NCBI GenBank assembly: GCA_038276315.1
Contig: JBBPZY010000051.1
Span: 1 to 32,888, forward strand
Direction: 5' to 3'
DNA length: 32,888 bases
Source of the DNA: GCA-003244245 sp038276315
GTDB taxonomy: Bacteria > Actinomycetota > Actinomycetes > Mycobacteriales > Pseudonocardiaceae
Shown here one piece after another: positions 15,690 to 23,253 of the stretch; position 1 is the first letter of the stretch; each line of letters opens with the position of its first letter. The notes below the pieces were generated by a model. The model saw nothing but the letters and a program-made list of their open reading frames with translations, ran no database searches and was not told the origin of the DNA. A program made the translations under genes and the position numbers.

Positions 15690-15878
15690 TTATGCGGCGC
15701 GTGAGCCAAACGCGCTCCGCATCGACGGCTCGACCGGCACGCCGATCAGCAATGCCGTACCGCAGCTTAGGCACAACCATTCGGGACAGTCCGCGCCGTG
15801 CCCGTCGACGCATGGCGGCTGTTCGAACGCCTTGAGATCGGCGCAGTCCGGGCAGTACGTCTCGATTATCGCCGCCAT
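15690..15878 (-). CDS. Small zinc-ribbon protein
   Basis: A 62-aa protein starting MAAIIETYCPDCADLKAFEQ. Cys pairs CPDC, CVDGHGADC and CLSC suggest one or two Zn sites: a CxxC...CxxC ribbon plus an extra Cys/His pair. Small proteins of this look are widespread in mycobacteria and relatives with no assigned function. The start at 15878 is preceded by GGAGGTG about a dozen nt upstream. A 19-nt palindrome with one mismatched pair (15903-15921, CCAACAGTGCCACCGTTGG) lies in its upstream region and could be an operator. Confidence 0.7.
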   Translation of the reverse strand: MAAIIETYCPDCADLKAFEQPPCVDGHGADCPEWLCLSCGTALLIGVPVEPSMRSAFGSRAA

Positions 15879-15955
15879 GCACACTCGGCTCACCTCCGGC
15901 TACCAACAGTGCCACCGTTGGCGGTCGATGGCGGGTAGGTGCGCCGGCGTGTCTG

Positions 15956-17986
15956 CTACCAGATCTTGACGCGGTCGCCCGGGGGGCGGAACAGTTTGTC
16001 GCCTGGCTTGACGGCGAAGGCCGCGTAGTACTCGGGCATGTTGCTGACGACGCCATTGGCGCGGAAGTCATCGGGGCTGTGCGGATCGCTCAGCAGTTCC
16101 GCGCGCAATTGCCGGTCCCGGGTCTTGCCGCGCCACACCTGCGCCCAGCCAAGGAAGAAACGCTGCTCGCCGGTGAACCCGTCCATCACGGCTGCCGGAT
16201 GACCACCGAGGGATAGCTGATACGCGCGGTGAGCCACGGTGAGGCCGGACAGGTCGGCGATGTTCTCGCCTAGGGTCAGCTCGCCGTTGATGTGCTCGCC
16301 GGGCAACGGCTGGTAGGCCGAATACTGCGCGGCAAGGGCGGTGGTCCGGGCGGTGAACCGCTGCACGTCCTGCGGGGTCCACCAGTCGCGGAGATTGCCG
16401 GTGCCATCGAATTTACGACCCTGGTCGTCGAACGCGTGGCTGATCTCGTGGCCGATCACCGCACCGATTCCGCCGTAGTTGACCGCATCGTCAGCGGCGG
16501 TGTTGAAGAACGGCGGCTGCAGGATCGCGGCCGGGAACGTGACGTCGTTGCGCGTCGGGTCGTAGTAGGCGTTGACGGTCTGCGGCGTGGTGAACCACTC
16601 ATTGCGGTCCACCGGCTTGCCGAGCCGGTCGAGATCCCGCTGGTATTCCAGCTGGGCGGAGCGGACCATGTTGCCTACCAGATCATCGCGGGCAACTCTC
16701 AGTTTCGAGTAGTCTTTCCACTTACTCGGATAGCCGATCTTCACCGCGAGTTTGCTGAGCTTGTCTCGAGCTTCGGCTTTGGTCGAGTCGCTCATCCAGT
16801 CCAACCCGTTGATAGACGAGCGGTAGGCGTCGATCAGCTTGTTGACCAGCGCGTCGATCCGTCGTTTGTTATCTGGTGGAAAGTAGCGTTGCACATATCG
16901 CTGGCCGAGCAGATCACCCATCGCGCTGTCAACCGCGCTGACACCCCGCTTCCAACGCGGACGCTGCTCCTGCTGCCCGGATAGGTCACGACTGCGGAAC
17001 TCGAAGCGTGCTGTGACGAAGTCATTGCTCAGATAGGGCGCGAAGTCGTCGATAACCTTGAACTTCAGGTACGACTTCCAGTCCGTCACTGGAATGGTGG
17101 TCAGCGCCGTGCCCAAGGCAGTGAAGAAGCTGGGTTCTGCGACGACGAAGTCGGGCGTGTGCACGCCGGCCGCGTCGAGGTAGGTCTTCCAATCCAGCCC
17201 GGGTGTGCGCGCATCGGCGACGGTGAATTTGTTGTAGGTCGCCGTCGCGTCGCGGTCCTGCGCGGCGGTCCACTGGACCTGAGCGAGGCGGTTCTCCACA
17301 GCGACCACCTGGCCGGCGGCGGCATCCGGATCAGCGACGCCGGCCAATCCCAGCATGCGTGCGGTGTAGGCCCGGAACTGATCCCGGACCGTCACGAACT
17401 GTGGGTCCGATTTCAGGTAATAATCCCGGTTGGGCATGGTGAGCCCGCTCTGCGAGACATCCGGGATGTAAGCCGATGCGTTGCGGGCGTCCTGGTCGAT
17501 GGACAGCGCGATGGGACCGGGAGTGCCGTCTGCTGTACTCACACCGAGGTACCGGACGACGTCGGTGGGGCTGGCGAGAGCATCGATGCGGTCCAGTGAT
17601 GCCTTCAGCGGAGCGGCCCCGAGCGCGTCGAGCCGCGCGGTGTCCATGAAGCTCGCGTAGAAATCGCTGATCTGCTGATCTGACGAGCCGGCGGCACCAT
17701 GTCGGGCCGCGCTGTCCTCGACGATCGTGTGCAGCTGTTGTTCGGCCTGGTCGGTCAGGATGTCGAAGGCGCCGTAGCGGGTCCGGTCGGCCGGGATCTG
17801 GGTGGTGCGCAGCCACTGACCGTTCGCGAACGTGAACAGGTCATCTTGGGGCCGCACCTGACGGTCGTACCCCGGTAGCAGTAGCCCCGATCCCAGCGGC
17901 GGCGCAGGCGGGGCGCCCGCGCAGGCTGTCACGGCCCACACCAACACCATGGCGAGCGCACCGAGGCGCCACCGACACCGAGTCAC
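15956..17986 (-). CDS. M13 (neprilysin/PepO) zinc metallopeptidase, lipoprotein
   Basis: A 676-aa secreted peptidase. From the GTG at 17986 (preceded by GGAGGGAATCTG, a strong ribosome-binding site) it starts with a signal peptide, ALAMVLVWAVTAC, whose Cys fits a lipobox. An ATG at 18025 would add an unconvincing leader. The mature enzyme starts PQDDLFTFANGQWL as in M13 N-domains; NAYYDPTRNDVTFPAAILQP is the conserved substrate-site segment; the zinc site is HEISH (His513, His517) with the third ligand Glu574 in GENIADLSG; the C-terminus ends VKIW. M. tuberculosis Zmp1 is the best-known relative, but it lacks this lipoprotein signal. It probably degrades peptides at the outer face of the membrane. 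Confidence 0.92.
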   Translation of the reverse strand: MTRCRWRLGALAMVLVWAVTACAGAPPAPPLGSGLLLPGYDRQVRPQDDLFTFANGQWLRTTQIPADRTRYGAFDILTDQAEQQLHTIVEDSAARHGAAGSSDQQISDFYASFMDTARLDALGAAPLKASLDRIDALASPTDVVRYLGVSTADGTPGPIALSIDQDARNASAYIPDVSQSGLTMPNRDYYLKSDPQFVTVRDQFRAYTARMLGLAGVADPDAAAGQVVAVENRLAQVQWTAAQDRDATATYNKFTVADARTPGLDWKTYLDAAGVHTPDFVVAEPSFFTALGTALTTIPVTDWKSYLKFKVIDDFAPYLSNDFVTARFEFRSRDLSGQQEQRPRWKRGVSAVDSAMGDLLGQRYVQRYFPPDNKRRIDALVNKLIDAYRSSINGLDWMSDSTKAEARDKLSKLAVKIGYPSKWKDYSKLRVARDDLVGNMVRSAQLEYQRDLDRLGKPVDRNEWFTTPQTVNAYYDPTRNDVTFPAAILQPPFFNTAADDAVNYGGIGAVIGHEISHAFDDQGRKFDGTGNLRDWWTPQDVQRFTARTTALAAQYSAYQPLPGEHINGELTLGENIADLSGLTVAHRAYQLSLGGHPAAVMDGFTGEQRFFLGWAQVWRGKTRDRQLRAELLSDPHSPDDFRANGVVSNMPEYYAAFAVKPGDKLFRPPGDRVKIW

Positions 17987-18243
17987 CAGATTCCCTCCAA
18001 AAGACGTCGTGATCGACGCGACCATAGAACCAGAGGGGTGAGAACGGCATAACGTACGGGGCACCTGATGCCGGCTTCCGGGAAGCACGGAACGACCCGC
18101 TCAGGACCCACCAGACGGTATCGATGGGCGCCGCGACCGTGCACGTGTGCTCGAGAGCTTCGTGCACGTCAGCTTGGCATCCCGGCGGTCGCTCGGCCGG
18201 TGAGCACCCGATCAGGTGCGTCAAGGTAGTCGAACAAGCGGTG

Positions 18244-19521
18244 TTAGCAGCGGAGTGGGTTGTGTAGTGGGGTGCGGGTGGGGTCGATGATCGCGGGTGG
18301 GATGAACTCGACGTGGCCGTGGTGGATGAGGATGTCCCAGCCGGTGTGGTGAACGTGGCGATGGTGCGCTTCACACAGAAGTACGCAATTTTCTACACTG
18401 GTTTCACCACCGTCAACCCAGTTCCGCCGATGATGCGCCTGACACATTCCCGGTGGCCGATCACAACCGGGAAACGCGCATCCACGATCTCGCGCCACCA
18501 ACGCCCGGCGAATGGACAGCGGGACAGTGCGCAAAGCGCGACCGACGTCGAGTGGTTCGGATTTCCCACCCAGCACAACGGGAATGATCTTGGCATCGCA
18601 GGCCCACCGCCGGGCCTGCTCGGCGCTGATCTGCGTCCCGTAGTCCAGCGTCGCAACCCCCAGGCCGGTGCGTAGCGCGTCCCAGTCGATGGTGACGGTC
18701 AGGTGTGGCGGTTCCCCAGCAGTGCTGGGGCAGTCCTGCGCCGCCCGGGCCAGCCCGCATACCTCCAGCAGCGCGTCGGCGTTGCGCTGCGGCGCGGTGC
18801 GCGCGTCGGGGATGCCCTCGGCGGCGGCGCGCGGTGCCGCGAGTTGCTCGATCAACGACCGGAATGCGGCACTGTGCTCGGGTTCAAGGTATCCCTCCAG
18901 TCCGAGCCGCACATCGCGGCGCTTCCAGAACCTTAGTTCTCCGGCGGCGGAGGCGGGTTGTGGCTCGTCGCGGGGCGCTGGACCGTCGGGGTCGAGGTGG
19001 GCCAGGATGCGCAGGCCGATCTTGTGCAGTGCGGTGGGGTTAAACGACCAGGCGTGGCGAGCCAGCTCAGCTTCGGCGGCGTTGCGGTCGGCGGGACCGA
19101 CCGTGGTGGGGATCGAGGTCATCGTCTCGGCGATCACCCGGACCTGCCCCGGGCCGATCTCACCAGCGGCCAACGCCGCCGCGGTGTTGGGCAGCAGCGG
19201 CGCCAGCGGCGCACCGCCCAGCGTGCGGCGCGGCGCGAGTTGGGTGGCGTGCGCCACTCGGGTGCCGGCCTCGGTGGGTGAAAGGTTCAGCATCCCAGCG
19301 GGGAGTTGTTTAATGTCACGGAACCCGCCGGTAATCGCGATGTTGCGCGAATCCAGCTCCGCGACCGCGTCCAGCATCACTGAATACACCATGCGCGACA
19401 CCGATTCGATAGTCCGGACCTGATCCAGCAACCCCGCATCGTCGCCGTCGATGATGGCGTGTCGCCACTGGTCGAGACAAGCGGCCATCGCCTGCTTCGG
19501 GTCCAGGGGTGTCTCTATCAC
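18244..19521 (-). CDS. 13E12-type HNH protein (DUF222 + HNH)
   Basis: A 425-aa protein with an N-terminal helical DUF222 region (about 10-300; LSPTEAGTRVAHATQLAPRR, then LPNTAAALAAGEIGPGQVRV) and a C-terminal HNH nuclease domain (about 345-400): CAFPGCDRPPGMCQAHHRRN, then WVDGGETSVENCVLLCEAHH, with two Cys pairs and the HH catalytic core. This is the REP13E12 family, present in many copies in mycobacteria and relatives and often linked with mobile DNA; its role is not established. Start is a GTG at 19521. An inverted repeat CTCTGG-N6-CCAGAG lies just upstream (19552-19569). Confidence 0.88.
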   Translation of the reverse strand: MIETPLDPKQAMAACLDQWRHAIIDGDDAGLLDQVRTIESVSRMVYSVMLDAVAELDSRNIAITGGFRDIKQLPAGMLNLSPTEAGTRVAHATQLAPRRTLGGAPLAPLLPNTAAALAAGEIGPGQVRVIAETMTSIPTTVGPADRNAAEAELARHAWSFNPTALHKIGLRILAHLDPDGPAPRDEPQPASAAGELRFWKRRDVRLGLEGYLEPEHSAAFRSLIEQLAAPRAAAEGIPDARTAPQRNADALLEVCGLARAAQDCPSTAGEPPHLTVTIDWDALRTGLGVATLDYGTQISAEQARRWACDAKIIPVVLGGKSEPLDVGRALRTVPLSIRRALVARDRGCAFPGCDRPPGMCQAHHRRNWVDGGETSVENCVLLCEAHHRHVHHTGWDILIHHGHVEFIPPAIIDPTRTPLHNPLRC

Positions 19522-19605
19522 GGGACCATTGTCGCACCCACCCCTGACAATCTCTGGGGTTCACCAGAGCCGCCGGTCCGAGAATTTCACTGACGCTACT
19601 CTTAG

Positions 19606-19764
19606 GCCTTCGTCGACCCCAGCTACGCTCCCGAACCCGGCCACGTGCTGGTCGACAAACTCACCGTCAAGCTCACCAACGCCTACCGGCGGTGGGGAAT
19701 CACCAATTGCGTGGACGCCGCTATCGTCGAAGCAAGACTCCGCGGCTGGGCCGAGGGACGCTGA
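19606..19764 (+). pseudogene. Truncated coding remnant, family unknown
   Basis: An open frame after a TAG at 19603-19605 reads FVDPSYAPEPGHVLVDKLTV and then KLTNAYRRWGITNCVDAAIV to a TGA at 19762. No ATG is available; the first GTG (19645) would leave 39 codons. Composition and amino-acid pattern look like the C-terminus of a real protein whose 5' part is gone. I do not recognise it. It lies between the 13E12 gene and a decayed TA pair, in DNA that looks scarred. Confidence 0.35.
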
Positions 19765-19851
19765 GAACCGCCGCCTCTCAAATCAGCCATCGGGTACCCT
19801 CTTGCGTAGTACCTCGCTTGCATCTACATCGGAGGTGACAGGGCGGAGACC

Positions 19852-20088
19852 GTGGGCGTGCGTGACCTCGCGAACCGAGCGTCGACTGTGCTCGACGAAT
19901 TGGAGCAGGGCGGGCAGCCGGTCATCGTGACGCGACGCGGGCGCCCGGTCGCGGTGCTCTCCGCGATTGACGCCGATGAGTTCTATGACTACGTGCCTGC
20001 CCACTCCCCGGAGTTCGTGACCGGCCGCAAGGCCGCCGAGGAGGAGCGCTTCGCCCGCGGTGATACGGGCAGCCCCTCGATGACGTGA
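19852..20088 (+). CDS. Phd/YefM-type antitoxin, C-terminus out of frame
   Basis: Starts at GTG 19852: VRDLANRASTVLDELEQGGQ, then PVIVTRRGRPVAVLSAIDAD, a normal Phd DNA-binding domain. The frame ends at a TGA at 20086, but the downstream text continues sensibly in another frame as LDDVIAELDADDNPDSASA, stopping at 20133-20135, just after the toxin GTG at 20128. Adding one C to the CCCC run at 20073-20076 restores an antitoxin with a normal acidic tail overlapping the toxin. GGTACCC/TACCCT near 19793-19800 may hold the promoter. The neighbouring toxin is itself damaged, so this may be a truly dead module. Confidence 0.7.
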   Translation: MGVRDLANRASTVLDELEQGGQPVIVTRRGRPVAVLSAIDADEFYDYVPAHSPEFVTGRKAAEEERFARGDTGSPSMT

Positions 20089-20127
20089 TCGCCGAGCTGG
20101 ACGCCGACGACAACCCGGACTCGGCGA

Positions 20128-20313
20128 GTGCCTGAGGTCCGTATCGAACGAGCAGCAAGCAAAGATGTCAAGCGCATCGGCGAGTACCGGATCTGTTACT
20201 ACCGGGCCCGCCGCGACGGCCCAGACGGACCAGCCACGATCTATGCCGTCGAGTGGATTGTGCCCCGCGGCGCGGTCGATGCCTCGGCCGTGTCACTTCC
20301 CGAGCAACGCTGA
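20128..20313 (+). pseudogene. RelE/ParE toxin remnant with internal deletion
   Basis: A 61-codon frame from GTG 20128 starts MPEVRIERAASKDVKRI like a RelE toxin and jumps directly to GEYRICYYRARR. In an intact RelE (compare the gene at 22696-22947, where RIGEYRIVYEI comes about 50 residues after the start) some 40 residues separate these parts. The C-terminus after CYYRAR no longer resembles RelE. It is best read as a toxin that lost its core, leaving the antitoxin behind. Confidence 0.6.
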
Positions 20314-20327
20314 CACCCACCATCGCC

Positions 20328-21542
20328 TCAGTAGTCCGCGCCGATCACCGGGGGCGCGGTGGGCGGCAGATCTCCGACGATCGCGTTCGAGTCCTCGTGG
20401 ATGAGATATTTGCTGCGGTGTTCGCGATCCCGTTCGTCTTGCTGGTTGGCGCCGCCCCCGAAGGGCTGCCCGTACCCGGCGTCGCCGGTGTTGCGGACGG
20501 CTGAGCCGGCGCTGCCGCGGCTGTGGCTCATCTCGTCGAGGGCCGGATGGGCACTGGGGGTCGGGCGGGGTCCGAAACCCGTGGTCGGCCGGGGACCGAA
20601 TCCGGTGCGGCCGCCTGCACCGGCGCGCTGTCCTGCCGCCGACCCGCGTGCGGGTACTGACCGGGTTGAGCCGGTGGGGCCTTGGGCGAGCTCGGTGCTG
20701 ATGGGCAAGCCGCCCGGAGACATGGCCTGGCCGGGTGTCGCGCCGCGGGTCCATTGGTTCGGTGGCGCGAGGTCGCTCGCGGTTGCGGCGGGCGCGGTCT
20801 GGGCGAGCTGTGAGACCGTTGCCGTCGGTTGGTAGGCGGCCCTTTGCTGGGCTGGCGGCGGTGGGGTGGCCGGTTGATGAGCGGCGCGAGCATAGGTGGG
20901 TGTGCCGCCACCGGCGATGGCTATGGCTGGTGGGGCGCTACCGGCAGCGTCGAAGTGAGGATTGGTCAGCGGTAGCGATCCGACGCTGGCGTCCAGCGCC
21001 TGCGGCGGGGTGAAGGCCGGGGAGACGTCGATGTTGCCGTTGGAGTTGGACTGATACACCCGCATCGCTTGGCGGGCTTGCTCGGCGGCGTCCTGTTGCT
21101 GCTGCTGGGCTTTCTCCTCGTCGGAGGTGATCCCCGGAAACCAGTCCATCTTCTCGGCGGCCCATTCGCCGGGATCGCTGGAGAAACCAGCTGACTTCGG
21201 CGTCGGCGGCACCGGCGGGACGCTGTTCTTCGCGTTCACCCAATGCTCGGCTTGGTCCTGCGCCCGCTGCGCCACGGTGGCGGTGCTCTGCACGACGGTG
21301 TCCATCCACGGCAACATCGCGCCGGTCGCCGCCGCCGCACCGTCAGCTGCCGCGCCCTGCCGGGAGCTCATGATGACGCCGATCGCGTGCTGCACGAAGG
21401 ACTTGCAGGTCGTTCCCACGCCGTCACCGAGCTGCTGCCACGACCGGCTGATCTCCTGCAGCGCATCGGAGCCCGCGCCCCCGTTGAGGTGGTCGAAGAT
21501 GACCTGGTGGCTGGTGTCGTCGTAGTTGAAGTCCGTCCCCAT
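20328..21542 (-). CDS. PPE-domain protein of the ESX-linked type
   Basis: A 404-aa protein starting MGTDFNYDDTSHQVIFDHLN; an in-frame extension to 21893 runs through the next gene and is rejected. The first 150 residues are helical with W-x-x-L-G (SWQQLGDGVGTTCKSFVQHA) and AAADGAAAATGAMLPWMDTV, the pattern of PPE domains in Pseudonocardiaceae. Then a charged segment with five Gln in a row, and from residue 200 a long Pro/Ala/Gly/Gln-rich disordered tail with a repeated TGFGPRPT. PPE proteins leave the cell through ESX (type VII) secretion. It is third in an operon with the ESX-like protein and a DUF3558 lipoprotein (11 nt after the latter). No EspG chaperone gene follows, although I would expect one. 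Confidence 0.8.
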   Translation of the reverse strand: MGTDFNYDDTSHQVIFDHLNGGAGSDALQEISRSWQQLGDGVGTTCKSFVQHAIGVIMSSRQGAAADGAAAATGAMLPWMDTVVQSTATVAQRAQDQAEHWVNAKNSVPPVPPTPKSAGFSSDPGEWAAEKMDWFPGITSDEEKAQQQQQDAAEQARQAMRVYQSNSNGNIDVSPAFTPPQALDASVGSLPLTNPHFDAAGSAPPAIAIAGGGTPTYARAAHQPATPPPPAQQRAAYQPTATVSQLAQTAPAATASDLAPPNQWTRGATPGQAMSPGGLPISTELAQGPTGSTRSVPARGSAAGQRAGAGGRTGFGPRPTTGFGPRPTPSAHPALDEMSHSRGSAGSAVRNTGDAGYGQPFGGGANQQDERDREHRSKYLIHEDSNAIVGDLPPTAPPVIGADY

Positions 21543-21553
21543 CGCTGCTTCCC

Positions 21554-22156
21554 TCAACTCTTCAGTGGCAGGTTCAGCACAACCGCGGCGGCGATCTTCT
21601 TGCCCACCTCGCAGGACTGCTGCGGGTTGTTCTTCAGTGCTGGTTCGTCCGATTGGTAGAGCACCGTGACGCTCTGGCGCTCCGCGGCCTTGATGTCGAT
21701 GTCGCACGCGGCGATGTCCGCGTTGGTCCTCGTGACGATGGCGGGGTAGCCGGCGACCTCGGTTAGCTCGAAGAACGGCAGGCCCCGGTGCTCCCTGCTG
21801 TAGGCGACCTCCAAGGTCGGATTGTTCGTGAACATCGTGACATCCAGCGTTCGAACTAACTCTTGTTCCCGTGTGGTTCTCGTCCACTTGCAACGCAGCG
21901 TGCCGAGAAGACCGTCCAGTTCCTTCGGTGGGAGATCGAACCCGAACCCGGTCGCCTGCTGCGCGGTCAGCAACTCACACGGCCGCCGGGCCATGGCCGC
22001 GACATCGCGTGGATTCTTCACCGGCGGGATCGGACTCGCCGCAGGCGTGGCGCTCGGTCGGACCGCCTGCGGGCTCGCGTCGTTACCGCCACCACACCCC
22101 GCCACCATGGTCATCGAGATGGCCGCGACCACGCTCGCCAGGTACCGTGTCTTCAC
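21554..22156 (-). CDS. DUF3558 lipoprotein
   Basis: A 200-aa lipoprotein from a GTG at 22156. The signal VKTRYLASVVAAISMTMVAG is followed by Cys (VAGC lipobox), then a Pro/Ser/Ala linker. The mature part has DVAAMARRPCELLTAQQATG and GTLRCKWTR, the Cys-containing DUF3558 signature (PCxLL...CxW), and a later DIAACDIDI Cys. This family is common in mycobacteria and Pseudonocardiaceae and is often beside ESX substrates; its role is unknown. The start codon overlaps the stop of the upstream ESX-like gene as GTGA, so it is coupled. Confidence 0.85.
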   Translation of the reverse strand: MKTRYLASVVAAISMTMVAGCGGGNDASPQAVRPSATPAASPIPPVKNPRDVAAMARRPCELLTAQQATGFGFDLPPKELDGLLGTLRCKWTRTTREQELVRTLDVTMFTNNPTLEVAYSREHRGLPFFELTEVAGYPAIVTRTNADIAACDIDIKAAERQSVTVLYQSDEPALKNNPQQSCEVGKKIAAAVVLNLPLKS

Positions 22157-22599
22157 AGCGACTGTCCCGAGCTGGGTAGGGGTAACCCCGGGCTGGGAGT
22201 CGTCGGAATGTTCAGCTCCTCGACCTGCAGGTAGGTCTTCAGGTCCTCGCGCAACTTCTGCGCCAGATCCCGGAGCTGTTGAGCGCCAGCCCGAAGGTTC
22301 GCCTCCAGGTTGTTGGCACCGCTGTCCGAGGCCCACTTACCGATCTGGGCTACCGCGTTGAGGCTCACGCCATCCACCCCGGGAGCCGGGATGTTCGCCA
22401 GGCCCTGCGCTACGGCCACCTGGTCTTGGAGGTAGTCGGCGGCGTGCTCGAGGTCGGCGATGGACTGCGGGACGCGCTCATAGTCGATCGAGAAGCCGGC
22501 CGCTGCGCCGTTGCCGCTGAGTAGGGCGCCGAGCGCCGTGCCGTCCAGCACATTGCCAGTGTCGCTGGCGGCGCCGGAGGTCGGGTCCTCGTCCCGCAT
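22153..22599 (-). CDS. ESX/WXG100-like helical protein
   Basis: A 148-aa protein starting MRDEDPTSGAASDTGN (ATG 22599), mostly helical in its second half (IDYERVPQSIADLEHAADYL, then ANNLEANLRAGAQQLRDLAQ). Helical hairpin length and position before DUF3558 and PPE genes suggest an ESX-type substrate or partner; a strict WxG motif is absent, the nearest being KWASDSG. It is first gene of the three-gene operon. Confidence 0.65.
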   Translation of the reverse strand: MRDEDPTSGAASDTGNVLDGTALGALLSGNGAAAGFSIDYERVPQSIADLEHAADYLQDQVAVAQGLANIPAPGVDGVSLNAVAQIGKWASDSGANNLEANLRAGAQQLRDLAQKLREDLKTYLQVEELNIPTTPSPGLPLPSSGQSL

Positions 22600-22649
22600 C
22601 GCGTTCCCCTTCGCCCAGGCGTGGACATAAGCGTGCAGAGTCTGCCACA

Positions 22650-22688
22650 CCAACCCGGGCGCCGAGGCGACGCGCCCGCCGGGGTTGG
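22650..22688 (-). terminator. GC-rich hairpin after relE
   Basis: CCAACCCGGGCGC (22650-22662) pairs with GCGCCCGCCGGGGTTGG (22672-22688) with a 4-nt bulge and a 9-nt loop. It lies just after the RelE stop codon and before the ESX operon, so it probably separates the TA transcript from the ESX operon. Confidence 0.6.
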
Positions 22689-22695
22689 AAGTCGC

Positions 22696-22947
22696 TTACC
22701 GGTACGCATCCCGCCGGTGGGCAACTCCCAGGATGGTGAGAGTATTTGTGATGTTGTCGATCTCGTAGACAATCCGGTATTCACCGATACGAATACGCCA
22801 GTCGCTATGGCTGCCGACCAGTTTCTTAACACCGGGTGGCCGCGGATTGTGCGCCAGGGCGATGATTGCGCTCAGTGCTGCCGCAAAGACTGTCCGGGGC
22901 AGGTGCTGGAGCTGTTTATAGACATCGGGATGGAACGCGACGTTCAC
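22696..22947 (-). CDS. RelE/ParE-family toxin
   Basis: An 83-aa protein: MNVAFHPDVYKQLQHLPRTV, helix, then NPRPPGVKKLVGSHSDWRIR and IGEYRIVYEIDNITNTLTIL with a final HRRDAYR. Full-length RelE fold, with the basic C-terminal residues used by RelE to cleave mRNA in the ribosome. The start overlaps the antitoxin stop as ATGA. No damage is visible. Confidence 0.9.
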   Translation of the reverse strand: MNVAFHPDVYKQLQHLPRTVFAAALSAIIALAHNPRPPGVKKLVGSHSDWRIRIGEYRIVYEIDNITNTLTILGVAHRRDAYR

Positions 22948-23225
22948 ACTGCCCGCTCTGTGAAGTCATCGAGAGACACGCCAAGTGCGGTGAGCATGTC
23001 GTCGAGCGACATCGTCGTGTAATCGCCGGCGGCACGCATGTCTCGTAGGCGCAGCGCGTCGGCGACGTCGGCGTGCTCGTGCAAGCGCTCGTAGTCATCC
23101 AAGCTGATGATCACGGCGACCTCACGGCCGTTGTCGGTGATGATCGCCTCGTGGCCGGTGTAGGCGACCTCGCGCACCACCGCGCCGAGGTTGTTGCGCA
23201 GGTCGCGGAGGCTGAGTGTACTCAT
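22944..23225 (-). CDS. Phd/YefM-family antitoxin
   Basis: A 93-aa protein starting MSTLSLRDLRNNLGAVVREV, then GHEAIITDNGREVAVIISLD, a typical Phd N-terminal DNA-binding domain, and an acidic C-terminal tail (TTMSLDDMLTALGVSLDDFT) that would wrap the toxin. The ATG at 23225 is chosen over 23249 because three GTGTAC/GTACAC half-sites and a TACCAT -10 box are packed around it. It is coupled to relE by ATGA. Confidence 0.9.
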   Translation of the reverse strand: MSTLSLRDLRNNLGAVVREVAYTGHEAIITDNGREVAVIISLDDYERLHEHADVADALRLRDMRAAGDYTTMSLDDMLTALGVSLDDFTERAV

Positions 23226-23242
23226 GGTACACAATGGTACAC
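23216..23242 (-). promoter_or_regulatory. Phd-relE promoter with three operator half-sites
   Basis: GTGTAC (23216-23221), GTACAC (23227-23232) and GTACAC (23237-23242) are half-sites spaced about 10-11 bp apart; the first two form an inverted repeat across the start codon, and ATGGTACAC is repeated directly at 23224 and 23234. On the minus strand TACCAT (23234-23239) is a -10 box 8 nt before the ATG, so transcription is close to leaderless and Phd binding would cover it. Confidence 0.6.
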
Positions 23243-23253
23243 CGCCCACGGGC

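Noticed and set aside
18026..18243. Minus-strand text resembling a SRPBCC-type fragment (HTCTVAAPIDTVWWVLSG).
   Set aside because: Too short, with stops in the frame and no start or ribosome site; the similarity is weak. I treat the gap between the M13 and 13E12 genes as non-coding.
21301..21316. CCATCCACGGCAAC also occurs inside the PPE gene, matching an arm of the 26.6-kb hairpin.
   Set aside because: It lies in a conserved-looking coding stretch (MLPWMD), without the second arm; a chance match or codon coincidence is simpler than a repeat copy.
20328..21893. A 521-aa version of the PPE protein starting at 21893.
   Set aside because: The first 117 residues are Arg/Gln/His-rich shadow translation of the DUF3558 gene; a good start and ribosome site exist at 21542.
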